Shown: positions 1 through 11,865, counted from the first letter of the stretch. The stretch: DNA of 64,000 bases from Chelonoidis abingdonii (GCF_003597395.2 NC_133773.1:130242485-130306484), one strand, 5' to 3'. The notes: generated by a model from the letters alone, not told the origin. Program-made: numbers and translations.

Positions 1-44
1 CTCTCTTGATCATATCTGTCTCCGTAACTTGGTTCATTAGCTAG

Positions 45-260
45 AACATAAGAACGCCATACTAGATCAAGCCAAAGGTCCATCTAGCCAGTTCGTGTAC
101 ACAATGGCCACCATGCCATAATGCCCAGAGGGAGTGAACATAAGGTAATTGATCAAGTGATTTCCCCTGCCATCCATCTCCACCTTCTGACACAGAGGGG
201 ATCGCACTCAGAGGTTTGCTATGTGTAACTGTCACAGGAAGTCTTGAGAACACTGAATTA
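45..260 (-). mobile_element. CR1 LINE 3'-end fragment
   Basis: Read on the minus strand this ends in the typical CR1 tail. On the plus strand it shows CATAAGAACGCCATACTAGATCAAG followed by GGTCCATCTAGCCAG, a diverged form of the motif found at the 3' end of many amniote CR1 copies (compare 39377 and 33560-33600 in this window). Only the untranslated tail remains, with no reverse transcriptase. The family call is from motif recognition, and the inner boundary is approximate. Confidence 0.7.
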
Positions 261-585
261 ACCCTCTGAAGCTCAGGAATGCGGGGGGGGGAATGTCTCT
301 CTTAGTAGGTGGAGAGGGGTAGGTGGGGTAGGATATTGCTCTTCTCATGGTGATCCTCCCGTGGCTAATTTTAAATAAGCTACCTCCCTGACATCTCCTA
401 TGCATGAATTAATATTAGGACCATAATTGGCATTTGAGAAATGAAAGGGAGGTAGCCCTAATGGAAAGCTAACGCTTGTCTCTACAAGCCAACTGCTGAA
501 TGAGCTTTAGGGTAGGGAAGACTGGCCTCCCAACAGCCTGGCCTGACCTATGGAGCCTCCCCACTCCTGCCCCCAATCTCCCCAG
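261..585. other. Non-coding stretch, nothing recognised
   Basis: This holds a G-run near 280 and ordinary AT/GC mixed sequence, becoming C-rich towards 540-585. The C-rich end could be the polypyrimidine tract of the candidate exon that follows. No repeat family or gene was recognised. Confidence 0.4.
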
Positions 586-824
586 CCTTCTGCTGCCTGT
601 GCTCGTCAGACGCATCGAGAGACTACACTATCAGCCAGACCCCGCCCCTTCGCTCTTACCCCTCTGTCCGTGAGGAGACGCCCGACATGTGCTCCATGAG
701 CCGAAGCGCCAAGCCCCATCCCTCTATCCTGAACTCTGCCTTATCAACTCCTCTCAGTCTCCTACCCCCAGCTTCCCTCACCGAAGCTCAGCGCGTCGTG
801 ACCAGGACATCCCGAAAGCTGTTG
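586..824 (+). other. Candidate orphan exon, unknown gene
   Basis: A 239 bp stretch is bounded by a pyrimidine-rich acceptor (CCCCCAATCTCCCCAG, AG at 584-585) and a GTACGT donor at 825. One frame is open for 79 codons from 588 to 824 and finishes at a codon boundary. It continues only 8 codons past the donor before a TGA. The peptide has Cys near its start, is rich in Ser and Pro, and ends in a basic RVVTRTSRKLL stretch. I do not recognise the protein. GC-rich, C-rich DNA gives long open frames by chance, so it could equally be non-coding. NKX1-1's usual neighbour on this side in other amniotes (FAM53A) was considered, but I saw no match. Confidence 0.25.
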
Positions 825-2985
825 GTACGTGACCAGCGGGTGTTCTGACTCTCCCCCAGAGCAGATGGGGGCAGTGCTACAGCTGGGCCTGAGCTCCCAG
901 GCCCGCCCCCTTACCACGCTGGCTCTGAGCAGGGCGGAGCTCAGGCCCCACTGGAGTCACGCTGCACAGCTGTTCAGGGACGGTCCTGGATGAGCTAAGG
1001 CTCCGGGAGAGGGGCGGGACCCTCACCCGTTCTCTTGGGAACCCCTACCGAGCCTGGGACCTGGGGCAAATTGCCCCACTTGCCCCTCCCCCGACGGCCC
1101 TGGTAATACATGGCACCTTTCCTTTCTAGTCATTCTAGAGCAAAGGCTAGCATGAACATTCTGAAATTTAACAGATAAAATTGAACAGGTGGTATCCAGA
1201 CATAGGAAACCCATATATATGTGCCGCCCTCTTACATACAGCATCAGATAAGGGATTCATGACTGGCATGAAATGCACAAGGTGAAAAGGATTGTATGCC
1301 TCACCTTGGTGGGGCAGTGTTCCCTATCACTTCCCACAGCCAAAAATGCATTAGCAGAGCTGCCTTTTCTATTAAAAGTAAAGAATACACTCTTGTTTCA
1401 CCCATCACTAATGTGCCTTACGTTTCTGTTGCCCAGTGGAGTAAAGCCCAAGCATCATGGGATTTTTTTCCTCAGGGGGCTGCATAAGTTAACAAGGTCA
1501 AATTTGGCCTCAGCATTTTATAAAGCCACAGGATGAGGCCTTTGAAGGGTAATTTTAACATCACTGATGCTGCCATAGTAGACAAGAACAGAGATTTTAA
1601 GCAGGCAGAAAAATATGTACAGCACATGAAGAATCTGTCTGCTTTGTGTGGATTTCTTCCCCTTCAGTTAGTGTTAAAGATTCGTGTCTTCCTGTGTGTT
1701 TTTCATGATATCCAAAATTCATTGAGTCATAAGCTTACACTTCCTGTTCATTGCAACAGCATAAAAAATTAATATTTCATAATATTCTGTGCCATAAGAG
1801 CTCAGCTTCTGTGGTGATGGGTGAAGTATAATTTCCTGGAATAAAATAAAAGATGTCTTATTTATTAGTTATTTGCTATGGGGACAAGTCAACCAGCTGC
1901 AGAGACTACTCTTGGCTTATGCATTACTTTAGTCTCACACTCTATTTTGGAGTAGTTCAACATCTTTGTGCTCATTTTCAACACAGGAGTGAATTTACCC
2001 CGATTAATTGCATCTTTCTGGACACTAGGATATTTGAGAAAAATCTTTATATTTATTAATGCATATGGTTGCTCAGTGGAAAAGCCTCTCTACCTATGTA
2101 CTTAAAAAGCTACAGACACCATAGACATCTGTGCACCTCCCAAATAAGAATAGCAATCTCTTTCTCTCTCTTCCTACCTAGCTTGATTAGTCCATAGACT
2201 TTTCTTTGCTTGGGATGTGAGAGGCATTCTGTATGACCCAGTTAATGAAGAAACATTAAGCTGAAGAGATGAGTTTTGCATTTATTTCCAAAACTGGTGA
2301 CATCCAGGATTATTTCTATCTTGTACTATGGGGGCTTCCATAATCTAAATCCAGTGCCTGTAAAAGTTCTGCCTCTCAGCCTCATGAGCTTCCTCCTACT
2401 GGTCAACAGTTTCACAACAGCTATATTCCACTGTAGCAATGAGAGTCAAGCTTGAGGCAGGAGAGGCAAATTATCAGGTGGCTAGAATCAGATCCCTGGA
2501 GAGTCTTGAGTATCAGGACTCTCTGTTCAATATGGAATCAATGCAGTGGTGTGCTCCAGGTGATTTATGTAGTAGTCAGATGGGCAGTTGCACTTTGAAC
2601 TAGTTGGAGCATTTTAGGTATAATGAGTTGCAAGGATCAAGGTCATGAGTATGTAGATCATTGGGGCCAGTTCTGTTTCTGATACGATGGCAGTGCATTC
2701 TTCTGGCTGATGGAAAATGGCTTTTTTGGTTTGATTGTTTTGTTTTTCTTGCCTCAATAGCTATTTGCCAATCACATTGAGCAGACCAAAAGGACCCCAA
2801 AGCCATAGACCAGCTGAACTATCTGAGGGCAAATCCCTTCAATTCTGGGGGATGTTAGAGAAGAGTCAAGTTTATTAAGCACTTTCTTCTTCCCATCAGC
2901 ATCACCTCAACCTGGCCTGAGTTCACCTGTAGGCGGCTGCTCTTTGTTCAGATACTGGTTTTGGCTAGGCACTGAAAAATCTGAG
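825..2985. other. Intergenic DNA without recognised features
   Basis: The part from 825 to 1080 is GC-rich and flanks the candidate exon. From about 1100 onwards the sequence is AT-rich, with only short open frames that have no family resemblance. Some of 2250-2980 may belong to the same ancient LINE as the fossil just downstream, but I could not place it. Confidence 0.4.
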
Positions 2986-2989
2986 AGAT

Positions 2990-3180
2990 GATGTATTAAT
3001 ATTCAATGCAAAAAAAGAGCTGGGTGTCATCTCCATACTATTGACATTTCTATTCATGTTGCCTCACCAGCTTTCCCACTAACTTTATATAGATGTGGAA
3101 TAATACAGGGTACTGAGCCTTGTGAGACTCCACCAATAAGGGCTTTAGAAATGGAGGAACAGTTACCCATAAGAACCTAC
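2990..3180 (-). mobile_element. Ancient L2/CR1-like LINE reverse transcriptase fossil
   Basis: On the minus strand a decayed reading gives GVSQGSV at about 3130-3110, where non-LTR reverse transcriptases have GVPQGSVL. It is followed about 80 bp later by a frameshifted remnant of the (Y/F)ADDTQL catalytic region near 3020-3030. On the plus strand this appears as CTGAGCCTTGTGAGACTCC and GAGCTGGGTGTCATCTCC, a pattern known from old L2-type copies. Several frameshifts are needed, so it is long dead. The L2 versus CR1 assignment is uncertain. Confidence 0.4.
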
Positions 3181-3889
3181 CACATTCAGTTTAAGAAGAA
3201 GAATCTGAGATATCTCAGGACATTTCTGTTCACTCCTGCAGTTTTCAGGAGACATGCACAAAGAGTATCTTATTATTAAAGTTGGTTCAGAAAGGTAGAG
3301 AGAGATCTATTTAGAAAGAAAATTCCCTATCTAATCTAAGCAGAACAGGAAAATTTGTGTCCTTCATTATCTTGTATGACAGAGAAGTTGTTCAACACAC
3401 CCACCTTCTTCAGCCTGCAACTAATAAGGGTGGAACTAATATGATAAATAATATCCCCCATGGAATAAGGATTATAAAAAAAACCACACTCTTTGTATGG
3501 CTATAATTACCATAAAATAGGTGTCGTCCTGAGTGTCACAGCTAGAATATTGGTTAATAACATTGAGGAAGAAGATGGTTTATAATTCTTGCAGTCTGAT
3601 AAAGTTAATTTGAAAAGATGGAAATACGGCCATTTCATGTGGGGGTACACACAACACATATGCATTATATATTTATAGCTATATATACAAATACACAAGT
3701 GGGTATAGCTATACATACATAAACTAAAAACACACGTGTCTATTAGGAAACAGATGCCACTTGGTACAATCTGGGACATGCCAAAGGCATTTCAAATGCT
3801 CTTTAGGCACCAGGGAAAATATTAAAAGTCTTGTTTGTCAGGGGTGGTTTAGCAGCATCCAGAGAGAGAGGCTGGCCTCGTGGCAAGAG

Positions 3890-4192
3890 CAGGGGTTCTC
3901 AAATTTCATTGCGCCATGACTTCCTTCTGACAACCAAAATTACTGCACAACCCCAGGATAGGGGACTAAAGCCTGAGCCCTGCTGCCCCAGGGGCTTCAG
4001 CACCAGACAGGGGGCCTGTAACCTGAGCCCCACCACTCAGGGTGGAAGCCCTCTGGCTTCAGCTTCAGCCCTGAGTGGTGGGGCTCAGGCTTTGGGCGTA
4101 GGCCCCAGCAAGTCCAAGACATCCCTGGTGATCCCATTAAAATGGGGTCAGGACCCACTTTGGGGTCCCAACCCACAGTTTGAGAACCACTG
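3890..4192. mobile_element. hAT-type non-autonomous DNA transposon (MITE)
   Basis: It starts CAGGGGTTCTCAAA and ends TTTGAGAACCACTG, so the ends are inverted repeats of the hAT/Charlie kind. The 8 bases on the left (GGCAAGAG, 3882-3889) and right (GGCTTGAG, 4193-4200) match at 6 of 8 positions, as expected for an aged 8 bp hAT target duplication. The interior is GC-rich and carries an imperfect internal inverted repeat (GAGCCCCACCACTCAGGG at 4025 against CCTGAGTGGTGGGGCTC at 4069). It encodes no transposase. The 122-residue open frame across it is fortuitous. Confidence 0.8.
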
Positions 4193-4559
4193 GGCTTGAG
4201 ATTTCCCACCATATTCCCCCTTCCATAGGAACGCTCATGAGGCTTATCTTTTTAAATGTCATTGAATCCCTTAGCACACATTCAATCATTTTTACATTAA
4301 AATAACGACCTGGGGGTTGTAACATCTCAGTGCAAATCAGGCCTTTGTGCAAAGAAAGGGGCATGAGCAGGAAAAGGAGAAGTGAAGATGTTCTTGCGAT
4401 GAGGCCCTGAGATGAAAGCAGAGGTGTCTGCTATATCCCTTCTCTCTCTCTCCCTCGCTATCTGAAGTCTGTTGTATATTTGTTCCTTCACTGCTCCTCT
4501 CTTTAGATTAGATTTCTCCTTTCTCATTACCAACCTTAATAGACCCTTCAGACCTCATT

Positions 4560-4810
4560 CCAGCCCCAGATATTATCTGACCCGTATAATTAATTAATTA
4601 TAGCCCAAATATTATAGATTATTAAAAATAGCATAACTAATAGTGTAATATCTCAAGCTGTCGACTTTAATAGTCAACATTGTCTTGGTCTCTCTTATCA
4701 GGCTGGGACACCCGGTGAGAATATTGATTTCTGGTAATTTTAACCATAATCTGCCATCCTGATGGGTAATTGTCAGATTTTCACCAGAGTCAGAGCTCAT
4801 TTGAAATCGT
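4560..4810. promoter_or_regulatory. Candidate conserved non-coding element
   Basis: This is a dense AT-rich island with a triple ATTA/TTAAT run (ATAATTAATTAATTATAG at 4587), further ATTA cores, GATA-type CTTATCAG near 4695, and GGTAATTGTCAGATTTTC near 4765. It shows no repeat signature. It looks like a homeodomain-responsive element, but conservation cannot be judged from one sequence. Confidence 0.3.
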
Positions 4811-6219
4811 TAAACCATCGGCAGGGCTCACAGTTGATCTTAATGTTTCCTTTTTCTACCCCTTCAATATGTTTCAGCAACAGAGAGGAAAATAAATAGA
4901 GAGAGAACCAAAAGAGAGAGATGCTTACGTGCAAACCATCGGATTTCTCTTTTATTTATTCCCATTCCCCTTTTGTCCACAATCTCTGAATCCCAGGGAG
5001 GAGAGTAGGGCTGTTTTAAGGTTGATTTTTTTTTTTGCCATCACCCCCTTTCTGTCCTTAGTTTTTTTTTTTCCCCCTCCTTCCCCAGCTTCCCATATTC
5101 ATGCCTATGCCAGAGAATCTTCTCCCGGTTCTACCCCCAAAGTTAACGTTCTGTCCCCAGCCCTACAGAGGAACAGATGTCAATTTCAACCCACGTGCAA
5201 ATAAATAAATAATTAAACCGTCTAATTTTCTGCTACACCTCCCCATGGGAGGGAGGTGTGGCTCCCCTCTGCACACACACCCTCTCTCCAACCTGATTAT
5301 TGTCCAGGCTTAGGAAATCAGAGTGCAGTATTTACAAAGGGCTTGCAGGATAGAGGGGAAGAGATATGGACAGACAGGGACACACAGAGAGGCTGGCTTT
5401 ACCCTCATCTACATACCCACATGGGGTGTCCGCTGGAAAAGAAGTAATACCAACCATAGAAACAGACACTGCATGGCTAGGACACCCCATCTTTACTCCC
5501 TCTCTCCCTTTACAGGAAAACCACATACATATTACAAGTATACCCATTGCGAATGGAAATGGAACCCTCTGGAGACTTCAGTTTATTTCATGCAGCACAA
5601 AAGGGTTGGACAGGGATTGCTGTTAGAGAAACCCACCTATTTGGGTCCGTTTGTAAAAGGATCACAACAAAAAGGCCTGGCGGGGGAGGGGCCTAAAAAG
5701 GAGAACACTAAAGTATTTCTATAATTGACCAACCCTCCATTCCGCTTCTAAAGACTCCCAAAAGATTACCGGGCATTTTTTTAGTTGGGCATAGGGGTGG
5801 TGAGTTCATAACGGACTCTGAGCAAAAGGGATCAGCTTTCACTAGGTGTATGAATAAGAGCTGCAGATGAGATCTTTCCCCGAGATAAGTGAGAACAAGC
5901 CACTTTATTAGTATTTTATATATGCTCCAGGTATAGGAAGATAAGCGCCTAGATTAACGGGGGAGGGGCGGTTGGATTTAAACAGGAATTTGCCGAACTA
6001 AATCTTGAAAGGGAACAAGGTAAGATACCTTTGAACCTCTCGCTGGGTGTCATTTCGGAAGCAAAAAGCCTCGTGCCGTGAGTGGATGTTTCTCTCGCCT
6101 AAGCGTTCTTAATTTGCAACAGAATAAACATACCTCAATTCCACAGGGCCCCAGGGCAGCCGGGCTCTCTCCCTCTGGCGGGTTTGAAACCCTTAAGGGA
6201 ATCGGTGAGGAAGAAGAGA

Positions 6220-6365
6220 ACTGTTTTAATAGATCCTCCGAGGATTCCCCTGGAGCATTATTTAAACTTCTAATTATGATTCATGTGTGTGATAATATTA
6301 ATTTAATAATCAAGGAGCTGTGCAGGAAGCATTAACCTCAATTAAGCTCATTACTACCCTAACCT
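6220..6365. promoter_or_regulatory. Candidate conserved non-coding element
   Basis: Clustered homeodomain cores (TTCTAATTATGATTCATG, ATATTAATTTAATAATCAAG, CTCAATTAAGCTCATTA) lie within about 100 bp of otherwise unique sequence about 5.8 kb upstream of the NKX1-1 start codon. The regulatory role is inferred only from motif density and position. Confidence 0.3.
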
Positions 6366-9300
6366 GGAATCCCCTGGGCTTTTAATTCTGCTGTGAGGAC
6401 CTGACATTGTATTGATAGAGGGCAAGATCTGCTTCATAATCTCTCTCTCTCTCTCTCTTTTTAATAATCATTTTCTTTCTTGGATAGAGTTAATTAATTC
6501 TTTGGCTTTAACTGGGTTAACATTAAATATCCTCCACCACCCCTTTCCCGCAGCTTTACCGCTCACTCATGGTACGTCTCATAATTTCAAGAAAGGGGTG
6601 AAAAGGTAAACAGTCTTTAAACTAATTATTGTTTATCCTGAAACAAGCGCACTGTTGTGTCTGGAGACCGATGGCCATAATAATAAATAAAATAATAATT
6701 AAAGCGACCAGCCACCCCACCTCACACCAGCTCAGTAGTGCCAGAACAGGTAGGATGGGGACTCCAGCTGCCAATACAAATGTGGCAGTGTCAGAAAGGT
6801 GGCCGTTTTAAACATTCCTCAATCTGGAGGTGCTCTTTCTCAGCACAGGACCCTGGTTGGGAAGATCTTTTGGAAATCAGCCATGTTTGGAATCGAAGAG
6901 AAAATGGTAATAGGTAAAGGAGATATGGATAGATCATGCTATGTGCCCAAGAAATGGATGTCATTAGACGCTGCTTCTGATAAACGTGCAATCCACACAT
7001 ACACAGAGTCTCTCTCTCTCTCTCTCTTGTCCTGACTCCCAATTTCAGTCTCCCGTTTACAGTTCTTCCAGGGCAGACAGACATGACATATCCCTGGCTT
7101 TCTAGTCCCCTTATCTCATCCGTTCTACCCCCTTTATTCTCCTCTCATGTTCATTCTAGTGGGTCTGTCACTACCCGGGCTCTGGTTTACAGGAGCAGTG
7201 CTATCAGGAAATGGGGTTAAAGCACATTTCTTGAAGGCGGTATTTGTCTCCCTGAGTTTATTGTATTTGAATTAATACTAGCCCTAAGTCGCTTAGATCT
7301 TTGTTCTTAGAAAAAACATGTAGCTTGGTCTGAAAATTTCCTAATCGCGCAGATATTTTAAAGGACAGGACAAAACTCAGTCGGTTTCCAAAGTTCCTGG
7401 AGTCACCTTGGCCTCCAAACCCTTTCAATAAAATGCGCGGGTTTCCGGTTTAAATTAAAAGGTGGGATTTGAAAAGTCTGTCTTCTGCGTGTGTTACTTT
7501 GTGGAGGGGTAGGGGGCGTGGAAGGGCCATCCAGGCTCCCTTCCCATGCGGTGTATCCGGATTGTACAGACGGGACTTAACTCCAACTTGATGCTCCGCG
7601 TTGTAGGAACCATGTGTTTCCACCCACTCAGGAAAGGTACTGGAAAGACTTTATCCTCAGTGACCTTCCATTGCTCCCAGAGCACATTTCTGATCAATGC
7701 AAACCGATCAAGAAGTGCGGGGGAAGCGAGGCGGATTTCTCTTGCACCTGTTCCACCCCGAATCAGCCCCCCTCTTCCAATCCTCTTCCCCCATGGAAAT
7801 CCATCAAAATGACCTTCCCAATGTAACAAGGGCTGCTAAACTGTTTTACCGCCACGATAAATGCCCTTAATTACCCTGAGATCCGCGCCGCTGGAAGGGA
7901 ATGATGAATGGCCAAAAAGAAAAGCTTCGGTTTTTGACTGGAGTTGTAGAAATCTAATTTTTTTAAAAAAATGGGATTTGTTGCTTAAAGACTCCGGTGC
8001 GTGCTGCTGGAGCCGGTGCTCAGGGAGGTGTTAGTGGCCCCCACTCCTGCCGAGTCGAACGGAGCAGAGAGCTCCAGTCCGTTCTACAGAGCTGCAAAAC
8101 ACAACCAGGCAGAAGGGGGGCACCGGGTGTTCAGGCTGATATTTACTAAATGCAAATGTTCTGTGCTGACAAATAACGAGACGCATGTCCGTGCAGCCAG
8201 CCCCATGACCGCACAGGCCAGCAAGGGGGCTCTGATTTTATGCAGCTCGCTTTGCTGTTCAGTGTCTAAGGATCATCTTCCAGTTGAAAATGCAATGAGG
8301 AGCCAGGCTGAATTGTCTGAGCCTAGACAACTTAGGGATCAGGAGGAAGGAGCAGTTTTATCTCAGCTGGGTTCCCAGTAAACGTGTAGCTTTAACAACT
8401 CAAGGGGATGGACAGAGGGCCTGCCCTTGCCTAGGGGTCACTTTCGCCGGCAGAGGGTCATTGCGGCGGGCGGAAGGAAGGGGACAGAGTGTCCTCTAGA
8501 TCCAAAAGCCATTTGAAAATGTCCCTGGGAGCTGGATGCCTCTGCGGATCTGAGATAAGAGGAGCCTAGGGCATCTCTCTCCCTTCGTGGTGCTGTTGAG
8601 GAGGAAGCAGGGCAGACCCAGCTCACCTCTGTTGGTGACTGGGAGACTGTCGCTCTGTGGCTGGCAGCCCTCCCACCTCCGAGTATTAGCCTCTCGCCCT
8701 CCCTTTAGCCAGCCCCTGTGGCTTGCACGAGGGTGGAGGAGAAGCCCCAGAGAGAGATGTGCTCCCCTAGCCTGCTGCTGGCACCAGACAGGTGGAACGC
8801 GCAGCCCGCACGCAGCTGCAGCCAGGGATTCCCTGGTGAGGGCTGTTTCATTCGTAGGCAAAATGATGTCCTCTTCCTCCCGCCCGTAAACCCAGCAGCC
8901 TGGGCCTGGGAGCCCCAAAGGATCCCCCGCCCCTGGCACTGTGTTTACGCCCACAGTGTAAACCCGACCCAGCCGTCGGTGTTACACCAACAGCATCTCC
9001 CAGCCAGGATTCAGTGGGGGCAATCATCCTGCCAAAGGAGGACGGAGTTAGGGGATCTCTGCACCCTACATCTCACTCACGCTGCTGTGGGAAGCAAAGG
9101 CTGCCCAGTTCTATGCTAACCACAAGCGCCTCCCGGCTTTAGAAATATCCCCTCCCTGCAGATATAATTCAATCGAACTACAGAGATCACTATCGAGAGA
9201 GTTGTAAAACCGCTAGGGTTGGTTTGTTGGGTTACAGAAAGAGCCATTTCCATGCCAGCCATTCTCCTGGATGGTGGAGGGGCAGAGATTTGCAGACATG

Positions 9301-9439
9301 GCATTTAATTGGTGTTAATCTAACCCTCCTGCGAGGCCCCCTGCCCCGCCATCTCTTCCAAGCCACGCGTTCCCTGAACGCCACCCAGGCTGCGGTACTG
9401 CAGGTGTCCCTTTTTAAGGAAAAGGACTAGGACTGTCTC

Positions 9440-9650
9440 GAACAAGAGGAAAGTGGTCACCGGCCCCGATCATGAGCGCGATATTACATGTCACAACAAC
9501 TCATCTCATACGCCATAATCAGCGCTCGCTTTCTGGTGAACAGATAACCAGAGATGGCAGATGGATGGAGATTGCACAAATGAGGCTCTAATTGACAATC
9601 AATTGTGATTAGGAGCAATAGAACATCTTTATATCACTGGCTTTAAAACC
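9440..9650. promoter_or_regulatory. Candidate conserved non-coding element with paired TAAT sites
   Basis: This unique block contains TAATTGACAATCAATTGTGATTA near 9590, in which two homeodomain cores flank an imperfect palindrome (CAAT/ATTG). It also has CCATAATCAGCGC, an E-box-like CAGATGG and a CTTTATATCACTGG stretch. The paired arrangement is what cooperative homeodomain dimers bind. The function is inference. Confidence 0.3.
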
Positions 9651-10479
9651 CAGGAGCGCGCGCACAAAGGCTTCGGTTTATTCCTCGGGGGCAAAAGGGA
9701 GAATTCGGAGCAGAATTCGACTCCATTGTCATGCTAAGCTGTGTCTCTATTAACCGCGCGCTCTCTGCTCCCTAAAACTTTTACCCGCTGCACACTTGTA
9801 CTGAGAGAATCGCCGCCTTTTGTTTTCTCGCTTTGATTGGGTACATGAAAAAATAAACACACGGCATAGTGTATGGACAGCGAGTCTTAGCAGCACACTA
9901 GAGAGAGAGAGATTTGTTCTACGCGACATCTGGGGCTCAGATACACTTTCCTTCCTTCCTCGAAGTGTTTACTGTGCAGCCTTGTGCCCGGTGTATGCTA
10001 TTGAATTAATAATCATTTAACCGCTGTTATCGTTTATATCAGCGCTGGTCGATGATCCCTGTGTTGTACAGGCCCCGCTAGGACATTCGAGCGCAGAGTT
10101 TTAATTGCAATTTAAACCAGAGATTGGTGGGTGCCCAGGCAGAAACTTACCAGGACGCCAATGTACTCCAGAGATAAGAATCCCCACCCCCTCTAAAAAC
10201 CGCGTTCCCTCCCGAAAAGGTACCAGTTGAGACGACGAGAATAGGAAATCTGATCTACCTAAAACACCATCGCCTTTTCATGGACAATATCCTATGGCTG
10301 CGGGCAGAAGTATTGGAAGAGAAATTGTCCCAAAGATCAGATTAAAGACACAACCCCAGGAGAAGGCAAGAAAGAGAAGCTTCTAAAAAGCAACCAAATG
10401 TATATTAAAACTATATAGCCCGAGCTGTGTGTGTGTGTGGCAGTGAGGTCAGGGAAGTGAGGGAGGAGGTAATTACCTA

Positions 10480-10770
10480 CACACGATCAGAGATTATACA
10501 TACCATTTCCACCCAGGAGGTGATTTATAATTTAAAGATAAAGCATAACAAAGTAATAAAAGGAGGAGGACACTGTTGTGGTGTCTGATTAAAATCTAAG
10601 GGCTGGTCTGTAATATATGACAGCGAGCTGTTGTGGGCTCCAGCGCTCCAGGAACTCCCCTGGGCCCACGCCGTTGATGGGCTAATCATGTCCAACCCCT
10701 ACCAAAATTACAGCTGATTGTTTTACCCATTATTTCTCACAACTTTTAATTTCTGCTTTCCAAAGGATCA
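10480..10770. promoter_or_regulatory. Candidate conserved non-coding element
   Basis: Sites of the TAATTACC, GATTTATAATTTAAAG, AACAAAGTAATAAA, CTGATTAAAATC, GGGCTAATCATG and ACAGCTGATTG types follow each other in 250 bp of unique sequence. AACAAAG resembles an HMG (SOX/TCF) site and GCTAATC an OTX/bicoid-type site. Regulatory activity is inferred from motif density alone. Confidence 0.28.
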
Positions 10771-11754
10771 TTGCCCGCGGTAATTGCAAAGGACCCGTCC
10801 TTGTATGTGTCACCAGCCTCAAAGACAAAAAAAAAAAATCTAATTTTCTTTTTATGTTTTCTCTATTTTCCTACCTTTTTTGGCAGCTAATTCAAAACTA
10901 AGCAGCGATTTGGACATCCAAAACAAGAATGAAATTGATACGGTCAAAGCGCGCGCGCACAGAGAGCGAGAACTGGGTAGGAAAGGAAATTAGATGTTTG
11001 TAATTCAGAGGCAACTCTTTTCCTAATTTCTTTCTTTCTTCTGCATTCAAACTCCACTGAACGAATGGGTGTTTCTCAGAAATGAGAATGAGCTGTGTTT
11101 ATTGCGTTATTTCTAGATGGGACGAGAATAGATTCCCCCCTCCCCCCAGCCAGTTATTTAGGATGTATTATTGATTGTCGTGTTTGGCCTTGTGTTGTTT
11201 AAACGTATTATTTTGCCCTTAGTATTTCCAGGCACTTTCATCTGATATGTAATTTTAATTAATGAGGTGGGGGGGAGGGACGACGTGTGTGTGTATGTGC
11301 CTATACACTCAGTATAATTCAAAGCATTCAGCCTTGGACAACAATTTTACTCTATTGTTCTAATTTAATAATGCGGGGGGGGGGGTGAAACAGGTGAGAC
11401 TGTTCACACTTCTGAGCACAGATAATATCCTTTCGATCATATAACTACACCATTAGGAGGGGAGATCTTACGTTCCCATTCGGTGCGTATAATATCTTCT
11501 TTATATTGATCCCGCAATTATTTCAAAGAAAGCGCTCTCCTCCCACTTCTCCAAATAAGGCTATTTAGATGCTTTCCAGATGAGTGGAGGTGTGCTGAAA
11601 CAGAGCTGACAGCTGAGTATATCACAGCCAACGCCATCCTTCACTCTCTCCCCTCTCCCGCCCCCTCCCCTTTCTCAGCCACACACACTTTCAGTGTCTC
11701 GCTCCTCCAGTGATGGAGATTACTGACTACTATGGGCAAGGGATTAATTTGTAG

Positions 11755-11840
11755 CCAATTACAATCCACTGCTAAATATGAATGCATAAATAAGATACAG
11801 CCTTGCCCGTGTGTGTGTATGAGTGACGGGGCGGGGGGCA
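11755..11840 (+). promoter_or_regulatory. NKX1-1: Probable NKX1-1 core promoter
   Basis: A CCAAT box (11755-11759) is followed about 30 bp later by a TATA-like TGCATAAATAAG (11783-11794), with a GC-box-like GGGGCGGGG near 11828. If the TATA-like site is used, transcription would begin near 11815-11825, giving a 5' leader of about 290 bases before the ATG at 12112. A pyrimidine-rich CTCTCCCCTCTCCCGCCCCC stretch lies just upstream (11643-11675). No transcript evidence is available, so other start sites are possible. Confidence 0.35.
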
Positions 11841-11865
11841 TAAATGTTTAGATAGCCCTGTGAGG

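Larger units (their letters stand above)
4193..11740. other. Repeat-poor non-coding block upstream of NKX1-1
   Basis: About 7.5 kb has no recognised LINE, DIRS or MITE, in strong contrast to the DNA beyond 22 kb. It is punctuated by AT-rich islands with homeodomain-type sites (TAATTA, TTAATTAA) and by a GC-rich stretch at 8000-9430. Simple repeats are present: CT runs at 6439-6460 and 7008-7028, GA at 9900-9912, GT near 10425, and G10 near 11375. Open frames here are short and have no family resemblance. Exclusion of repeats over many kb is typical of regulatory DNA around developmental transcription factors, and that role is inference here. Confidence 0.55.

Noticed and set aside
3831..4199. 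122-codon frame on the plus strand
   Set aside because: It lies almost wholly within the hAT MITE at 3890-4192 and reflects the element's GC-rich interior.
8001..8381. 126-codon open frame on the plus strand
   Set aside because: It has no recognisable family, lies in presumed regulatory DNA, and no promoter or poly(A) signal was seen nearby.
8496..8954. 152-codon reverse-strand open frame in the GC-rich upstream block
   Set aside because: It shows no domain, no splice context and no codon pattern suggesting selection. GC-rich DNA gives such frames by chance.
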